A DNA stretch of 64,000 nucleotides from Acholeplasmatales bacterium (lineage in GTDB: Bacteria; Bacillota_I; Bacilli_A; Acholeplasmatales; JAEDCM01). The DNA lies in the NCBI GenBank assembly GCA_017961685.1, contig JAGCWW010000069.1, positions 1-64,000 on the forward strand, in the 5' to 3' direction. Made by a program: the position numbers and the translations under genes. Under the pieces are notes generated by a model. That model searched no databases. It had not been told where the DNA came from and was given only the letters and a program-made list of their open reading frames with translations. Positions 21,355 to 27,212 of this stretch are shown in pieces. Each line of letters opens with the position of its first letter. Within the stretch, counting starts at the first letter, position 1.

Positions 21355-21507
21355 TCACTTTCCTTTTATAATGTCGAGAATCTGAGTGAGTGTAATCCAT
21401 TTTAATTTCCCTTGCTTGTTCTTTAAGTGATAACCTTTTGGTGTCATCTTGACCTTACGGTAAAGCTCATTGTTGTAAATGTAATAGTCTCCTGTAAAGT
21501 GTGTCAT
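21355..21507 (-). CDS. 50-residue leader protein, paralogue of the 22.9 kb early protein
   Basis: The protein starts MTHFTGDYYIYNNELYRKVK and ends TLTQILDIIKGK. The start follows AGGAGGTGTCAAT. Its core (YIYNNELYRKV, then KNKQGKLKWITL) resembles the protein at 22884 (MTHYLDDFYY, then IYYNNQFYKRRL and PDGRLKDILL), so the two are probably related, small, beta-rich and basic. It is the first gene after a promoter with operator-like palindromes and is followed after 53 bases by the giant gene. A role as regulator or leader is possible. I do not recognise the family. Confidence 0.65.
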   Translation of the reverse strand: MTHFTGDYYIYNNELYRKVKMTPKGYHLKNKQGKLKWITLTQILDIIKGK

Positions 21508-21513
21508 ATTGAC
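21503..21513. promoter_or_regulatory. Operator-like palindrome GTCA-N3-TGAC, copy 1
   Basis: The sequence GTCATATTGAC sits inside a longer palindrome GTGTCA-TAT-TGACAC (21501-21515). It covers the ATG and the edge of the ribosome site of the 50-residue gene, so a bound protein, or pairing in the RNA, could block its expression. Confidence 0.5.
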
Positions 21514-21530
21514 ACCTCCTTTCTAATAAT

Positions 21531-21559
21531 ATTATAGGTCATTTTGACACCTAAGTCAA
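21531..21559 (-). promoter_or_regulatory. Strong sigma70-type promoter with operator in its spacer
   Basis: On the minus strand TTGACT (21554-21559) is followed after exactly 17 bases by a perfect TATAAT (21531-21536). Transcription would start just before the 50-residue gene and could continue into the giant polymerase gene. The palindrome GTCAAAATGAC fills the spacer, the classic place for a repressor to exclude RNA polymerase. Confidence 0.7.
21538..21548. promoter_or_regulatory. Operator-like palindrome GTCA-N3-TGAC, copy 2
   Basis: GTCATTTTGAC lies wholly between the -35 and -10 boxes of the minus-strand promoter at 21531-21559. The position suggests repression. The binding protein is unknown. 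Confidence 0.55.
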
Positions 21560-21560
21560 G

Positions 21561-21571
21561 GTCATAATGAC
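21561..21571. promoter_or_regulatory. Operator-like palindrome GTCA-N3-TGAC, copy 3
   Basis: GTCATAATGAC lies directly upstream of the -35 box of the minus-strand promoter, 23 bases from copy 2. It shares the TGACAC extension seen in copies 1 and 2. Confidence 0.5.
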
Positions 21572-21743
21572 ACTGCCAAAATTTTCGTCAGGTGTGCTAG
21601 AACTGTATTTAATAGTAGTAGTTAACCAATTAATATTATAGTATATATTATTTTATTACAGTAGTACTAGGGGGTGTTGTTGTAGTGAATTACATTTTTA
21701 AAGAGCGAAGTCATCCTAAAACACAAACTAAAACAACATACAC

Positions 21744-21779
21744 GTTACTAACAATTTTATAGAGATAAAATTTAGTAAC
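21744..21779. other. Long AT-rich hairpin in the control region
   Basis: GTTACTA (21744-21750) pairs with TAGTAAC (21773-21779) and AATTTTAT (21753-21760) pairs with ATAAAATT (21765-21772). The tip is AGAG and the left arm has a two-base AC bulge. Outside it, GGGTGTT near 21672 and AACACCC near 21794 could form a wider stem. There is no T-run after it, so it is not an obvious terminator. A hairpin promoter for the phage polymerase or an origin element are possibilities only. Confidence 0.5.
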
Positions 21780-21825
21780 ACGTTCGTTCACAAACACCCT
21801 CTCTTAAACTAACTACTCTATTAAA

Positions 21826-22140
21826 CGCAGAACTAGCGAGCGAGCGTAGCGAGCGAGAGTTACAAGCCCATCGGCGTCTGAGATCCGAACTTTGAATGAG
21901 CGTAAGATGATGACGTTTGGAGTCGGAAAGAAAGTTTCGCTGAGCTATCGGAAGCCCTCTATGTGTAGAACCCCACCCGAGATGGCCGAACTTTTAACGG
22001 AGATGATGGTCGGAACTTAAGAGGAAACCCGCGATCGCTTGATCCAGTAGATGTAGATACAGGCAGATGGACCCCCGTCTGTCTATATGTGCACCTAGTG
22101 GTGTGCAGGTTATGTCATTCGCTGATCAGGGGCAGCAGAA
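21826..22140 (+). ncRNA. Candidate structured non-coding RNA upstream of the early operon
   Basis: The stretch is visibly GC-richer than its surroundings and has no convincing ORF. It opens with a direct repeat TAGCGAGCGAG (21834-21844 and 21847-21857). Two similar modules follow (21885-21928 and 21986-22015): CCGAACTTT, then GATGATG, then GTCGGAA, each closing as a CCGA/TCGG stem. A long hairpin follows: 22061-22070 pairs with 22075-22084 around ACCC and extends outward with a few mismatches to 22048/22097. Its wobble pairs (for example G22063/T22082 and T22068/G22077) work only as RNA from the plus strand. An alternative hairpin TGCAC/GTGCA lies at 22090-22107. No known RNA class was recognised. 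Confidence 0.6.
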
Positions 22141-22160
22141 GATGAAAGGAGATGATTAAA

Positions 22161-22472
22161 ATGACATACCAAGAATATTATGATATCAGAAAGTACAATG
22201 GTATCAAAGAAGACAGGAAGGAATATTACTTGAAGAATGAAGAAGGACATCGTGTAGCTAGGATTGATGTTCAAGGAAGCGAGGTGAAGGTCACTGAGTT
22301 ATCTTATAATGATTGGACTTGGAAGGACACAGTATTTGTACTAGCTCTATTTGCTGCCGTATTATTTTTCATTTGGATGTTTGTGATGGCTTTATTCCAG
22401 AGACCAGGTCAACCTTTTAGTTTTACTGAGGCTTGGGAGTTAACTAAATATTTTATCTCTAGAAATTGTTAA
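22161..22472 (+). CDS. Small membrane protein, first gene of the plus-strand early region
   Basis: This 103-residue protein starts at the ATG at 22161 because AAAGGAG at 22145-22151 gives good spacing; the in-frame ATG at 22152 touches the ribosome site. Residues 1-50 are polar (MTYQEYYDIRKYNGIKEDRK). Residues about 57-78 form a transmembrane segment (VFVLALFAAVLFFIWMFVMA), followed by a short C-terminal tail. It lies directly after the structured RNA candidate and ends before a terminator. An early membrane protein could act in host takeover or superinfection exclusion. I do not recognise the family. Confidence 0.65.
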   Translation: MTYQEYYDIRKYNGIKEDRKEYYLKNEEGHRVARIDVQGSEVKVTELSYNDWTWKDTVFVLALFAAVLFFIWMFVMALFQRPGQPFSFTEAWELTKYFISRNC

Positions 22473-22482
22473 CGTGTTAGTC

Positions 22483-22545
22483 GTGACGTTGTGAGTGTGG
22501 TGTGTGCGTGGTTGCTAAGAAACTCACCATCTCACGTCACTTTTT
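22483..22545 (+). terminator. Rho-independent terminator after the early membrane-protein gene
   Basis: GTGACGT (22483-22489) pairs with ACGTCAC (22534-22540), with further GAG/CTC and GGTG/CACC pairs inside, followed by TTTTT (22541-22545). It would separate the 22161 unit from the operon starting at 22884. Confidence 0.6.
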
Positions 22546-22585
22546 ACTTCCGTTGCAATTTTTATTGTCCTCATAGCCCAGTTCT

Positions 22586-22673
22586 GTATGTATGCGTAAA
22601 ATCACTATAAATTATTCTTTTATAATTTTATTTCTATATTTCTCATAGTTACCTTATTTTTACGAATACATAC
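22586..22673. repeat. Inverted repeat GTATGTAT[G/T]CGTAAA around an AT-rich core
   Basis: The arm at 22586-22602 (GTATGTATGCGTAAAAT) is matched in inverse orientation at 22656-22673 with one mismatch and one extra base. The 53 bases between are almost all A and T. The arms contain the ATACATAC word that recurs in the next 170 bases. This arrangement could be a replication origin or a protein-binding pair. Confidence 0.6.
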
Positions 22674-22713
22674 AAAAATGCTCCAGAGCCCTTAGTTTCT
22701 GGGCAAACTACCC

Positions 22714-22843
22714 ATTGTATGTATAAAGGGAAACCCTAATTTTCCCCCAAGACATACAGGATTTTAGTAGTCAAAATGACACTAATTTCTAGTATGCTTA
22801 GTGGTTTCCCCTTAGACATACAGTTTTCCCTCTAGACATACAA
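22714..22843. repeat. Iteron-like repeats TTTCCC-N3/4-GACATACA
   Basis: Direct copies lie at 22741-22760, 22805-22823 and 22825-22843 (TTTCCCcctAGACATACAG and variants). A fourth copy is inverted at 22714-22733 (reads TTTCCCTTTATACATACAAT on the minus strand). The interval 22473-22883 holds no gene; these repeats, the inverted repeat at 22586 and one operator copy fill it. The last copy also supplies the -35 box of the early promoter. Confidence 0.65.
22770..22780. promoter_or_regulatory. Operator-like palindrome GTCA-N3-TGAC, copy 4
   Basis: GTCAAAATGAC, again extended to TGACAC, lies about 50 bases upstream of the plus-strand early promoter. It matches the three copies at the minus-strand promoter, so one protein could control both divergent units. 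Confidence 0.5.
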
Positions 22844-22861
22844 TACGAAAAATGATATAAT
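22833..22861 (+). promoter_or_regulatory. Early promoter for the operon at 22884
   Basis: TAGACA (22833-22838) and a perfect TATAAT (22856-22861) are separated by 17 bases, and the first ATG of the operon is 22 bases further on. The -35 box is part of the last GACATACA repeat, so a protein bound to the repeats would compete with or recruit RNA polymerase. Confidence 0.65.
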
Positions 22862-22883
22862 AATACCAAGAAAGGAGAATCTT

Positions 22884-23282
22884 ATGACCCACTATTTAGA
22901 TGACTTTTATTATGATGATAATACCTTATACAAACTAGAACCACATTATATTTATTATAATAATCAGTTCTATAAAAGACGCCTAAGACGTCTAGCTAAC
23001 AATAGATATAGAGTTAAAATGCCTGATGGCAGATTAAAAGATATCTTATTAGCAGGACTGGAGACTGATCCAGCTTATAAAGAATATCATCCAATCAGAT
23101 CAGATGGATTATATATAGTCTTAAATAATAGATTATATCAACGAGATGATAATCCATCTCTCACACACATAGACAATAAAGTCTATCGAATCTTACGTCC
23201 AAATCCTAAACGTAATGCTTATCAATTATATATTAGAGGACATTACGTTTGGGTTACAAGAGCTACTCTATTTACTGAGTAG
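22884..23282 (+). CDS. Early protein built of repeated small beta-type units
   Basis: The protein has 132 residues and is rich in Tyr, Asn and Arg. It seems to contain two or three copies of a unit of about 45 residues: IYYNNQFYKRRL...RVKMPDGRLKDILL, then YIVLNNRLYQRD...VYRILRPNPK. The first unit resembles the 50-residue protein on the opposite side of the control region, and both begin MTH. It is the first gene after the early promoter, with AGAAAGGAGAA before the ATG. A small basic regulator binding the nearby palindromes or repeats is possible, but this is inference. No named family recognised. Confidence 0.65.
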   Translation: MTHYLDDFYYDDNTLYKLEPHYIYYNNQFYKRRLRRLANNRYRVKMPDGRLKDILLAGLETDPAYKEYHPIRSDGLYIVLNNRLYQRDDNPSLTHIDNKVYRILRPNPKRNAYQLYIRGHYVWVTRATLFTE

Positions 23283-23333
23283 TTTTTATTTGGTTAAGTG
23301 ACACCATAAAAGACAACAGAAAGGAAAATAAAA

Positions 23334-23603
23334 ATGAAAGAATTTAGACCTTTAACAGATTTTGTTATTAGTGATTATGAAGGTAATCAAACTACTATTC
23401 AGTTAGATATGTCTACTTCTCTAATTAAAGAAATTAAATTAGGAGAAGATTGTGGAGATCAAACTCTTGAAATTATACTTAATGATTTTACATTTCATTT
23501 ATTTCATGCAGGTTCTTTTGAAGGCATGGAAGAAAATATTATAACAGTTTATAAAGATGGTGTCTTTTTAAAAGAACCTTCTGAACTGTATAAACTTAGA
23601 TAA
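23334..23603 (+). CDS. Unknown early protein (89 aa)
   Basis: A small acidic protein starting MKEFRPLTDFVISDYEGNQT, probably mostly beta-sheet, with no membrane segment or catalytic motif visible. The RBS AGAAAGGAAAA precedes the ATG. It belongs to the run of short early genes, many of which in phages encode host-directed inhibitors. I do not recognise it. Confidence 0.65.
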   Translation: MKEFRPLTDFVISDYEGNQTTIQLDMSTSLIKEIKLGEDCGDQTLEIILNDFTFHLFHAGSFEGMEENIITVYKDGVFLKEPSELYKLR

Positions 23604-23651
23604 CATTACTCCTGTCATATGAGTATAAACTAGGCAGAAAGGAGGCTCATT

Positions 23652-23915
23652 ATGAACGAGCAAAATAAAGTAGGTTGCTTTGTATTCAAGCAACGTAATG
23701 GAGAATATTATTTCTGGGAAATGTATTCTTCAGAAAGGTTTTATCTTAAGAGATTTACTCCAGTAGAAATAGATCATCTTCCTCCTTTTAGAGTTGGTGA
23801 TTCTTTTTGTGCTGTATATAATCCTTATGATGAAGTATTTTTCTTTAAAGAATTTATTTCTTTTAAAGAGTTTTTAAAAAGATTAGGAGGTGTAGATAAT
23901 GAGAGATTTATCTAA
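23652..23915 (+). CDS. Unknown early protein (87 aa)
   Basis: The protein is aromatic-rich (FVFKQRNGEYYFWEMYSSER) and looks like a small beta-barrel or SH3-like fold, with no catalytic residues evident. A strong AGAAAGGAGG site precedes it, and its 3' end overlaps the next gene by 17 bases. The RBS segment matches the anti-Shine-Dalgarno tract of the short RNA candidate at 43285. I do not recognise it. Confidence 0.65.
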   Translation: MNEQNKVGCFVFKQRNGEYYFWEMYSSERFYLKRFTPVEIDHLPPFRVGDSFCAVYNPYDEVFFFKEFISFKEFLKRLGGVDNERFI

Positions 23916-24129
23916 GATTGTTGAAGTTCTTAAATCTTATGGCATCGAATCCAATGAACTTTATAGTAGTTCAGGTATGGATGAGACAGAACTTATATAT
24001 GATGAAGACGGAGTCGAATTATATTATTGTTCTGGTTATTGTTATATGGATGTTCTTGGTTTAACTGACGAAGAATTTAAAGAACTTAAAAAGATAATGT
24101 CAGAAGTACATTATTCTTGGAATGATTAG
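23899..24129 (+). CDS. Unknown early acidic protein (76 aa)
   Basis: A strongly acidic protein with a helical start (MRDLSKIVEVLKSYGIESNE) and a C-terminal helix (TDEEFKELKKIMSEVH). The start overlaps the upstream gene, and the site TTAGGAGGTG lies in that gene. Small acidic early proteins can act as DNA mimics, but nothing here proves that. Confidence 0.6.
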   Translation: MRDLSKIVEVLKSYGIESNELYSSSGMDETELIYDEDGVELYYCSGYCYMDVLGLTDEEFKELKKIMSEVHYSWND

Positions 24130-24143
24130 AAAGGAAATTTAAA

Positions 24144-24449
24144 ATGAAAGAATTTAATTTAAAACAATTACAATCAGAAATGGTAAGACCTATTACTAAT
24201 GATGAATTTGAAACATTTGAAAAAAGTTGGTTAAAATATTCTGACTTTAAAATTGATATGACTTTAAATGAGGTTATAGATATGTATTATAAATATTTAG
24301 CTTTGGCTAATTATTTTGAAACTTCTTATTCTTTTGAGGAGTTAAAAAGTAATAAAAATTATATAGATGTATGTAATAATGCTTTATGTTTAATGTGTCT
24401 ATGGAAACATTATAATGAATTAGAATATTGTAAAGGAGGTGAATTTTAA
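24144..24449 (+). CDS. Unknown early protein (101 aa)
   Basis: A helical protein starting MKEFNLKQLQSEMVRPITND, with a Cys-containing C-terminal part (CNNALCLMCLWKHYNELEYC). The paired cysteines might bind metal, but their spacing does not match a known finger. The stop is shared with the next start as TAATG. Confidence 0.6.
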   Translation: MKEFNLKQLQSEMVRPITNDEFETFEKSWLKYSDFKIDMTLNEVIDMYYKYLALANYFETSYSFEELKSNKNYIDVCNNALCLMCLWKHYNELEYCKGGEF

Positions 24450-24697
24450 TGACAGATACTAAACCAGAACTATTTGAGTTATTAACTCAATTAGGTTATA
24501 TTCAATTGACTTATAGTAGTCCTTATTATTTTCAATCAACTACTACTTTAGCTAGAGTTGAAGAGAGAGAAAAAGATTTTTCTGTTGAATTAACTTATAA
24601 AGATAACAATAATGAATTTTCTACTAGAAGTATGACTTATCCACACTATCGTGAGTGGGTTCCATCTATTTTACGAATGGAAAGAAAGGAGAATTAA
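24449..24697 (+). CDS. Unknown early protein (82 aa)
   Basis: A small protein with beta-type composition (FQSTTTLARVEEREKDFSVE). It overlaps the upstream stop by one base (TAATG) with GGAGGT in the upstream gene, so translation is probably coupled. No motif recognised. Confidence 0.6.
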   Translation: MTDTKPELFELLTQLGYIQLTYSSPYYFQSTTTLARVEEREKDFSVELTYKDNNNEFSTRSMTYPHYREWVPSILRMERKEN

Positions 24698-24698
24698 T

Positions 24699-24884
24699 AT
24701 GCATCAAACTTTTGATCAAGTTGTACGAGACAACATCAATGACTTAAAGAAGAATAAGCATACTACTTGTCTTCTTTATGCTCATGTTGTTGAAGTACAA
24801 AAACATTTTAAAGAACCTTTAGTTATTAAGAAAACTAAAGATGAATTTTATAGTGTTTCAATACCAAAGAAAGGAGTGAAATAA
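24699..24884 (+). CDS. Unknown early protein (61 aa)
   Basis: The start at 24699 was chosen because AAAGAAAGGAGAATTAAT precedes it; the frame is open further upstream. It begins MHQTFDQVVRDNINDLKKNK and is helical then mixed, ending in a basic KKGVK. The stop overlaps the next start by one base. Confidence 0.6.
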   Translation: MHQTFDQVVRDNINDLKKNKHTTCLLYAHVVEVQKHFKEPLVIKKTKDEFYSVSIPKKGVK

Positions 24885-25171
24885 TGAAACGCACAGAAAT
24901 TTTGGCTCATGCTATGCACAATCTTGGTAGTCCTGTATCTTATAAAGATATGTTAGGACATTTTTATACTGATGAATTATCTCAGTATTTTTCTGTTAAG
25001 CAATTACCTATATGGGTAAGAGATTATTCTGGTGATTTCTTTTATATCTACAAATCATTTGATGATATTAAAGAGAAATTACCTAATACTAAAATATATC
25101 CTGATGATGATTTATATCAATCAGATGGATTACATTTTAGATTAGAAGAATATAAAGAAGGAAAGTTTTAG
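24884..25171 (+). CDS. Unknown early protein (95 aa)
   Basis: The protein starts MKRTEILAHAMHNLGSPVSY and contains an acidic, aromatic C-terminal half (IYPDDDLYQSDGLHFRLEEY). It is coupled to the preceding gene by TAATG, with AAAGGAGTG upstream. No family recognised. Confidence 0.6.
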   Translation: MKRTEILAHAMHNLGSPVSYKDMLGHFYTDELSQYFSVKQLPIWVRDYSGDFFYIYKSFDDIKEKLPNTKIYPDDDLYQSDGLHFRLEEYKEGKF

Positions 25172-25187
25172 GAAAGGAGGAATTAAA

Positions 25188-25625
25188 ATGAATAGACCTA
25201 AATCTTACAACAATTATTATAAGCAATTAGTATCTGCTATTATGGCTGATAATCCTTCTCGTGATGAGAAAGATTTAATTGCTTATTCCTTATGGCTAAA
25301 TAAACATTATGATGTTTATCTACAATCTCAAGATGGTAAGTCTTATTTCACTAAGACTGGTAAACCTTATGTTCTTGTTAGATTCACTGGTGAATATAAA
25401 GAAAAGAAATATTATGAAGTATATCTTAAAGAAGCTAAATCTTCTAAGATATCTCCAATTAATATTTCTTTAATTAAAGAACATGGTAAGCCACTTGATA
25501 TTCATGATAAAGACAAAGATCTTTATAATGATATCAGAGCATTATTAATTGATTACTTTAAAGATGATTTTAATAATGTTCCACGTGAAACACTTGCTGA
25601 ATGTAAATCAATAGAGTCACTTTAA
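25188..25625 (+). CDS. Unknown early protein (145 aa)
   Basis: This is a mixed alpha/beta protein with a helical N-terminus (MADNPSRDEKDLIAYSLWLN), a central beta part (GKPYVLVRFTGEYKEKKYYE) and a helical acidic end. A strong AAAGGAGG lies upstream. A 9-bp hairpin overlaps its stop codon and probably ends or processes this transcript. No motif recognised. Confidence 0.65.
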   Translation: MNRPKSYNNYYKQLVSAIMADNPSRDEKDLIAYSLWLNKHYDVYLQSQDGKSYFTKTGKPYVLVRFTGEYKEKKYYEVYLKEAKSSKISPINISLIKEHGKPLDIHDKDKDLYNDIRALLIDYFKDDFNNVPRETLAECKSIESL

Positions 25626-25635
25626 TAGTGGCTCT
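25613..25635 (+). other. Hairpin overlapping a stop codon
   Basis: AGAGTCACT (25613-25621) pairs with AGTGGCTCT (25627-25635) around a TTAAT loop that holds the stop codon of the 25188 gene. A weak T-run appears only 12 bases later, so it may be a processing site or a leaky terminator. Confidence 0.45.
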
Positions 25636-25683
25636 TGCCTTAGGGGGTTTTGATATATTATAATTAAGATAGGAGTAAAGAGT

Positions 25684-25881
25684 ATGAAAATAATTTATAA
25701 TATTGAAAAACTAAAGAAAGAGGCTAAGCGTTTAAAAGACCTTAGCTTTGATGAGGAATGTTCCTTTGAGATATCAAGGAAACTTCAGCTTCAAGCTAAG
25801 GATCTTGAGAACAAAATATATTTTATTAGTATGCTTAGAAAGCATGCTGAAAAGAAGGAGGTTAAACCTAATGAAGAATAG
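25684..25881 (+). CDS. Small helical early protein (65 aa)
   Basis: An all-helical, Lys/Glu-rich protein starting MKIIYNIEKLKKEAKRLKDL, preceded by AGGAGTAAAG. Its last 11 bases overlap the start of the 39-residue gene, whose ribosome site AAGGAGG lies in its final codons. It is probably an oligomerising or accessory protein. No family recognised. Confidence 0.6.
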   Translation: MKIIYNIEKLKKEAKRLKDLSFDEECSFEISRKLQLQAKDLENKIYFISMLRKHAEKKEVKPNEE

Positions 25882-25990
25882 AATTCTTCTTTGGTTTGAT
25901 TGGTGGAAAGATCAAGCATCTTCTCCAGATCAATATGAGTTTCGACTTTCACTCTATAAGAAAGTTAATAAACTACTTAAAAGAAAGTAG
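25871..25990 (+). CDS. 39-residue basic peptide
   Basis: The peptide runs from MKNRILLWFDWWKDQASSPD to KKVNKLLKRK. The start ATG at 25871 has AAGGAGG upstream at good spacing; the frame stays open upstream but that part lacks a ribosome site. A Trp-rich N-terminus and Lys/Arg-rich C-terminus suggest an amphipathic nucleic-acid- or membrane-binding peptide. A terminator overlaps its last codons. Confidence 0.55.
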   Translation: MKNRILLWFDWWKDQASSPDQYEFRLSLYKKVNKLLKRK

Positions 25991-26000
25991 TTTTTATTTT
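25970..26000 (+). terminator. Rho-independent terminator at the end of the first early block
   Basis: AAACTACTT (25970-25978) pairs with AAGTAGTTT (25985-25993) around AAAAGA, followed by TTATTTT. It overlaps the stop of the 39-residue peptide. Confidence 0.6.
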
Positions 26001-26006
26001 GTCATA

Positions 26007-26029
26007 GACGCTCCATGAAGAATGGCGTC
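26007..26029 (+). promoter_or_regulatory. RBS-adjacent hairpin, copy 1 (4 bp, 2-nt bulge, 4 bp, GAAGA loop)
   Basis: GACG pairs with CGTC and CCAT with ATGG, with CT bulged on the 5' side and GAAGA in the loop. AAAGGAGG begins on the next base, so the hairpin could control ribosome access to the gene at 26046. The same architecture with different base pairs occurs at 27171. Confidence 0.6.
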
Positions 26030-26045
26030 AAAGGAGGAATTATAA

Positions 26046-26555
26046 ATGACAGAAGAAACTAAAACTATTATTAGTAATATTATTGCAGGAGTTGATATTA
26101 CTCCAGAAAATTTACTAATAGCAAAGAAAGCTTTAGATGAAAAGCTTATTAAAGATAAGGAAGCAGTTAATAAAATAAAAGAATATCAAGCTGCTGACGA
26201 AACATTACTTGCTAATATTGAAAGCAAGATGTCTGAATACATCAAAGAGAATGGAGAAATCCAATTTGATCTTGATGGTAAGACTAAGGAATATTATCTT
26301 AGAGATAAAGAAAAGGTAACTATTTCTAAAGATGAAGAGTATCAAGACTATCTTAAAGATAATTTTCCTACATTGTTTGTTCCTTCCTATACTTTCTTAG
26401 AGAAAGATTTAAAGGAAGCTATAAAGAATGGTTCTATAACAGATGCTAGAGCATTATCTGGAGTTACTACTACAGTTACTCAAGAACTTGCTACTAGATC
26501 TATTAAGAAATCTAAAAAGACTACAACTGTAGTCGAAGAAGGAGGTGATGAGTAA
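26046..26555 (+). CDS. Unknown coiled-coil early protein (169 aa)
   Basis: The N-terminal 80 residues are helical and probably coiled coil (KALDEKLIKDKEAVNKIKEY). A middle part reads FDLDGKTKEYYLRDKEKVTI, and the C-terminus is basic (SIKKSKKTTTVVEEGGDE). This outline is loosely like phage Gam-type or other nucleic-acid accessory proteins, but I do not assign one. It opens a new block after a terminator and is preceded by the RBS-adjacent hairpin. The stop overlaps the next start (TAATG). Confidence 0.65.
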   Translation: MTEETKTIISNIIAGVDITPENLLIAKKALDEKLIKDKEAVNKIKEYQAADETLLANIESKMSEYIKENGEIQFDLDGKTKEYYLRDKEKVTISKDEEYQDYLKDNFPTLFVPSYTFLEKDLKEAIKNGSITDARALSGVTTTVTQELATRSIKKSKKTTTVVEEGGDE

Positions 26556-26788
26556 TGGATGTTGATGGAAGAGTTGATGAACTCATTATGGAAAGGTTAG
26601 AGCAAGAAGAAAAAGACACTGAGTGGATTCTTATTCTTGATGAACCTGGACATAAGAAGTTTGTATCAAAGGATAATCCTAATTATTTTAAAGAATTAGT
26701 AAGTTATCCAGGTCCTGATGGTAAAACTATCTGGAACAAATCAACTTATAAACAATATGATAGAAAGGAGGAATGGCTTGATGATTAA
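26555..26788 (+). CDS. Unknown acidic early protein (77 aa)
   Basis: An acidic protein starting MDVDGRVDELIMERLEQEEK with a C-terminal Lys/Glu/Asp-rich end. It is translationally coupled to the preceding gene through TAATG, with GGAGGTGATGAG as the site. No family recognised. Confidence 0.6.
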   Translation: MDVDGRVDELIMERLEQEEKDTEWILILDEPGHKKFVSKDNPNYFKELVSYPGPDGKTIWNKSTYKQYDRKEEWLDD

Positions 26789-27140
26789 AGGCATAGAACT
26801 TTATACAAATCAAGCAGGTGATATTGCTGTCTATAGAGATGGTGATGATTTTATTCTTTATCATCTCTGTGATAACAAGCCTGTTGAAGTTTATAAAATA
26901 AACTTTGATGATTTTATAAATGAAAAACAGGATGATATTTATTATGATTTTTCTAGTGATTATCCTGAGTATGTTCCTAATGATGAAGTTTATTTTGAAG
27001 ATATTGTTGAAGGACATTGGGATTATGTTACTGAAAAAGCTGAAGAATATATTACTTCTGAGAAAGAAATAAACCATATTATTGGTTATATTCTTTCAAA
27101 ACTCTTAGGAGTTCCAATGGATAGTCAACTTCCATTTTAA
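26781..27140 (+). CDS. Unknown acidic early protein (119 aa)
   Basis: I chose ATG 26781 because AAAGGAGG lies at 26764-26771; the frame is open further upstream without a ribosome site. The protein starts MIKGIELYTNQAGDIAVYRD and is very acidic and aromatic in the middle (DDIYYDFSSDYPEYVPNDEV). It has the look of a DNA mimic or inhibitor, though that is speculation. It overlaps the previous gene by 8 bases. Confidence 0.6.
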   Translation: MIKGIELYTNQAGDIAVYRDGDDFILYHLCDNKPVEVYKINFDDFINEKQDDIYYDFSSDYPEYVPNDEVYFEDIVEGHWDYVTEKAEEYITSEKEINHIIGYILSKLLGVPMDSQLPF

Positions 27141-27170
27141 TTGTTGACAAAATTTTAGCTATAAATTATT

Positions 27171-27193
27171 GGTGCCCTGTGAAGAACAGCGCC
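27171..27193 (+). promoter_or_regulatory. RBS-adjacent hairpin, copy 2 (4 bp, 2-nt bulge, 4 bp, GAAGA loop)
   Basis: GGTG pairs with CGCC (one wobble) and CTGT with ACAG, with CC bulged on the 5' side and loop GAAGA. TTAGGAGG follows directly. The shape and loop match the hairpin at 26007 while almost all paired bases differ, which is covariation and implies a conserved RNA role upstream of the MoxR-type gene. Confidence 0.6.
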
Positions 27194-27212
27194 TTAGGAG
27201 GATTAAATTTTT

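Noticed and set aside
21590..22160. tRNA gene or CRISPR array in the control region.
   Set aside because: No cloverleaf with a GTTCRANNC loop and no regularly spaced repeats with spacers; the repeats found are short and irregular.
26727..27077. Minus-strand frame of 116 codons opposite the acidic early protein.
   Set aside because: Ile/Phe-rich translation typical of the complement of an acidic AT-rich gene; no ribosome site, and it opposes the operon direction.
27144..27172. TTGACA followed after 17 bases by TATTGG, as a promoter for the MoxR gene.
   Set aside because: The -10 box is poor and would overlap the conserved hairpin at 27171, so I did not list it as a promoter.
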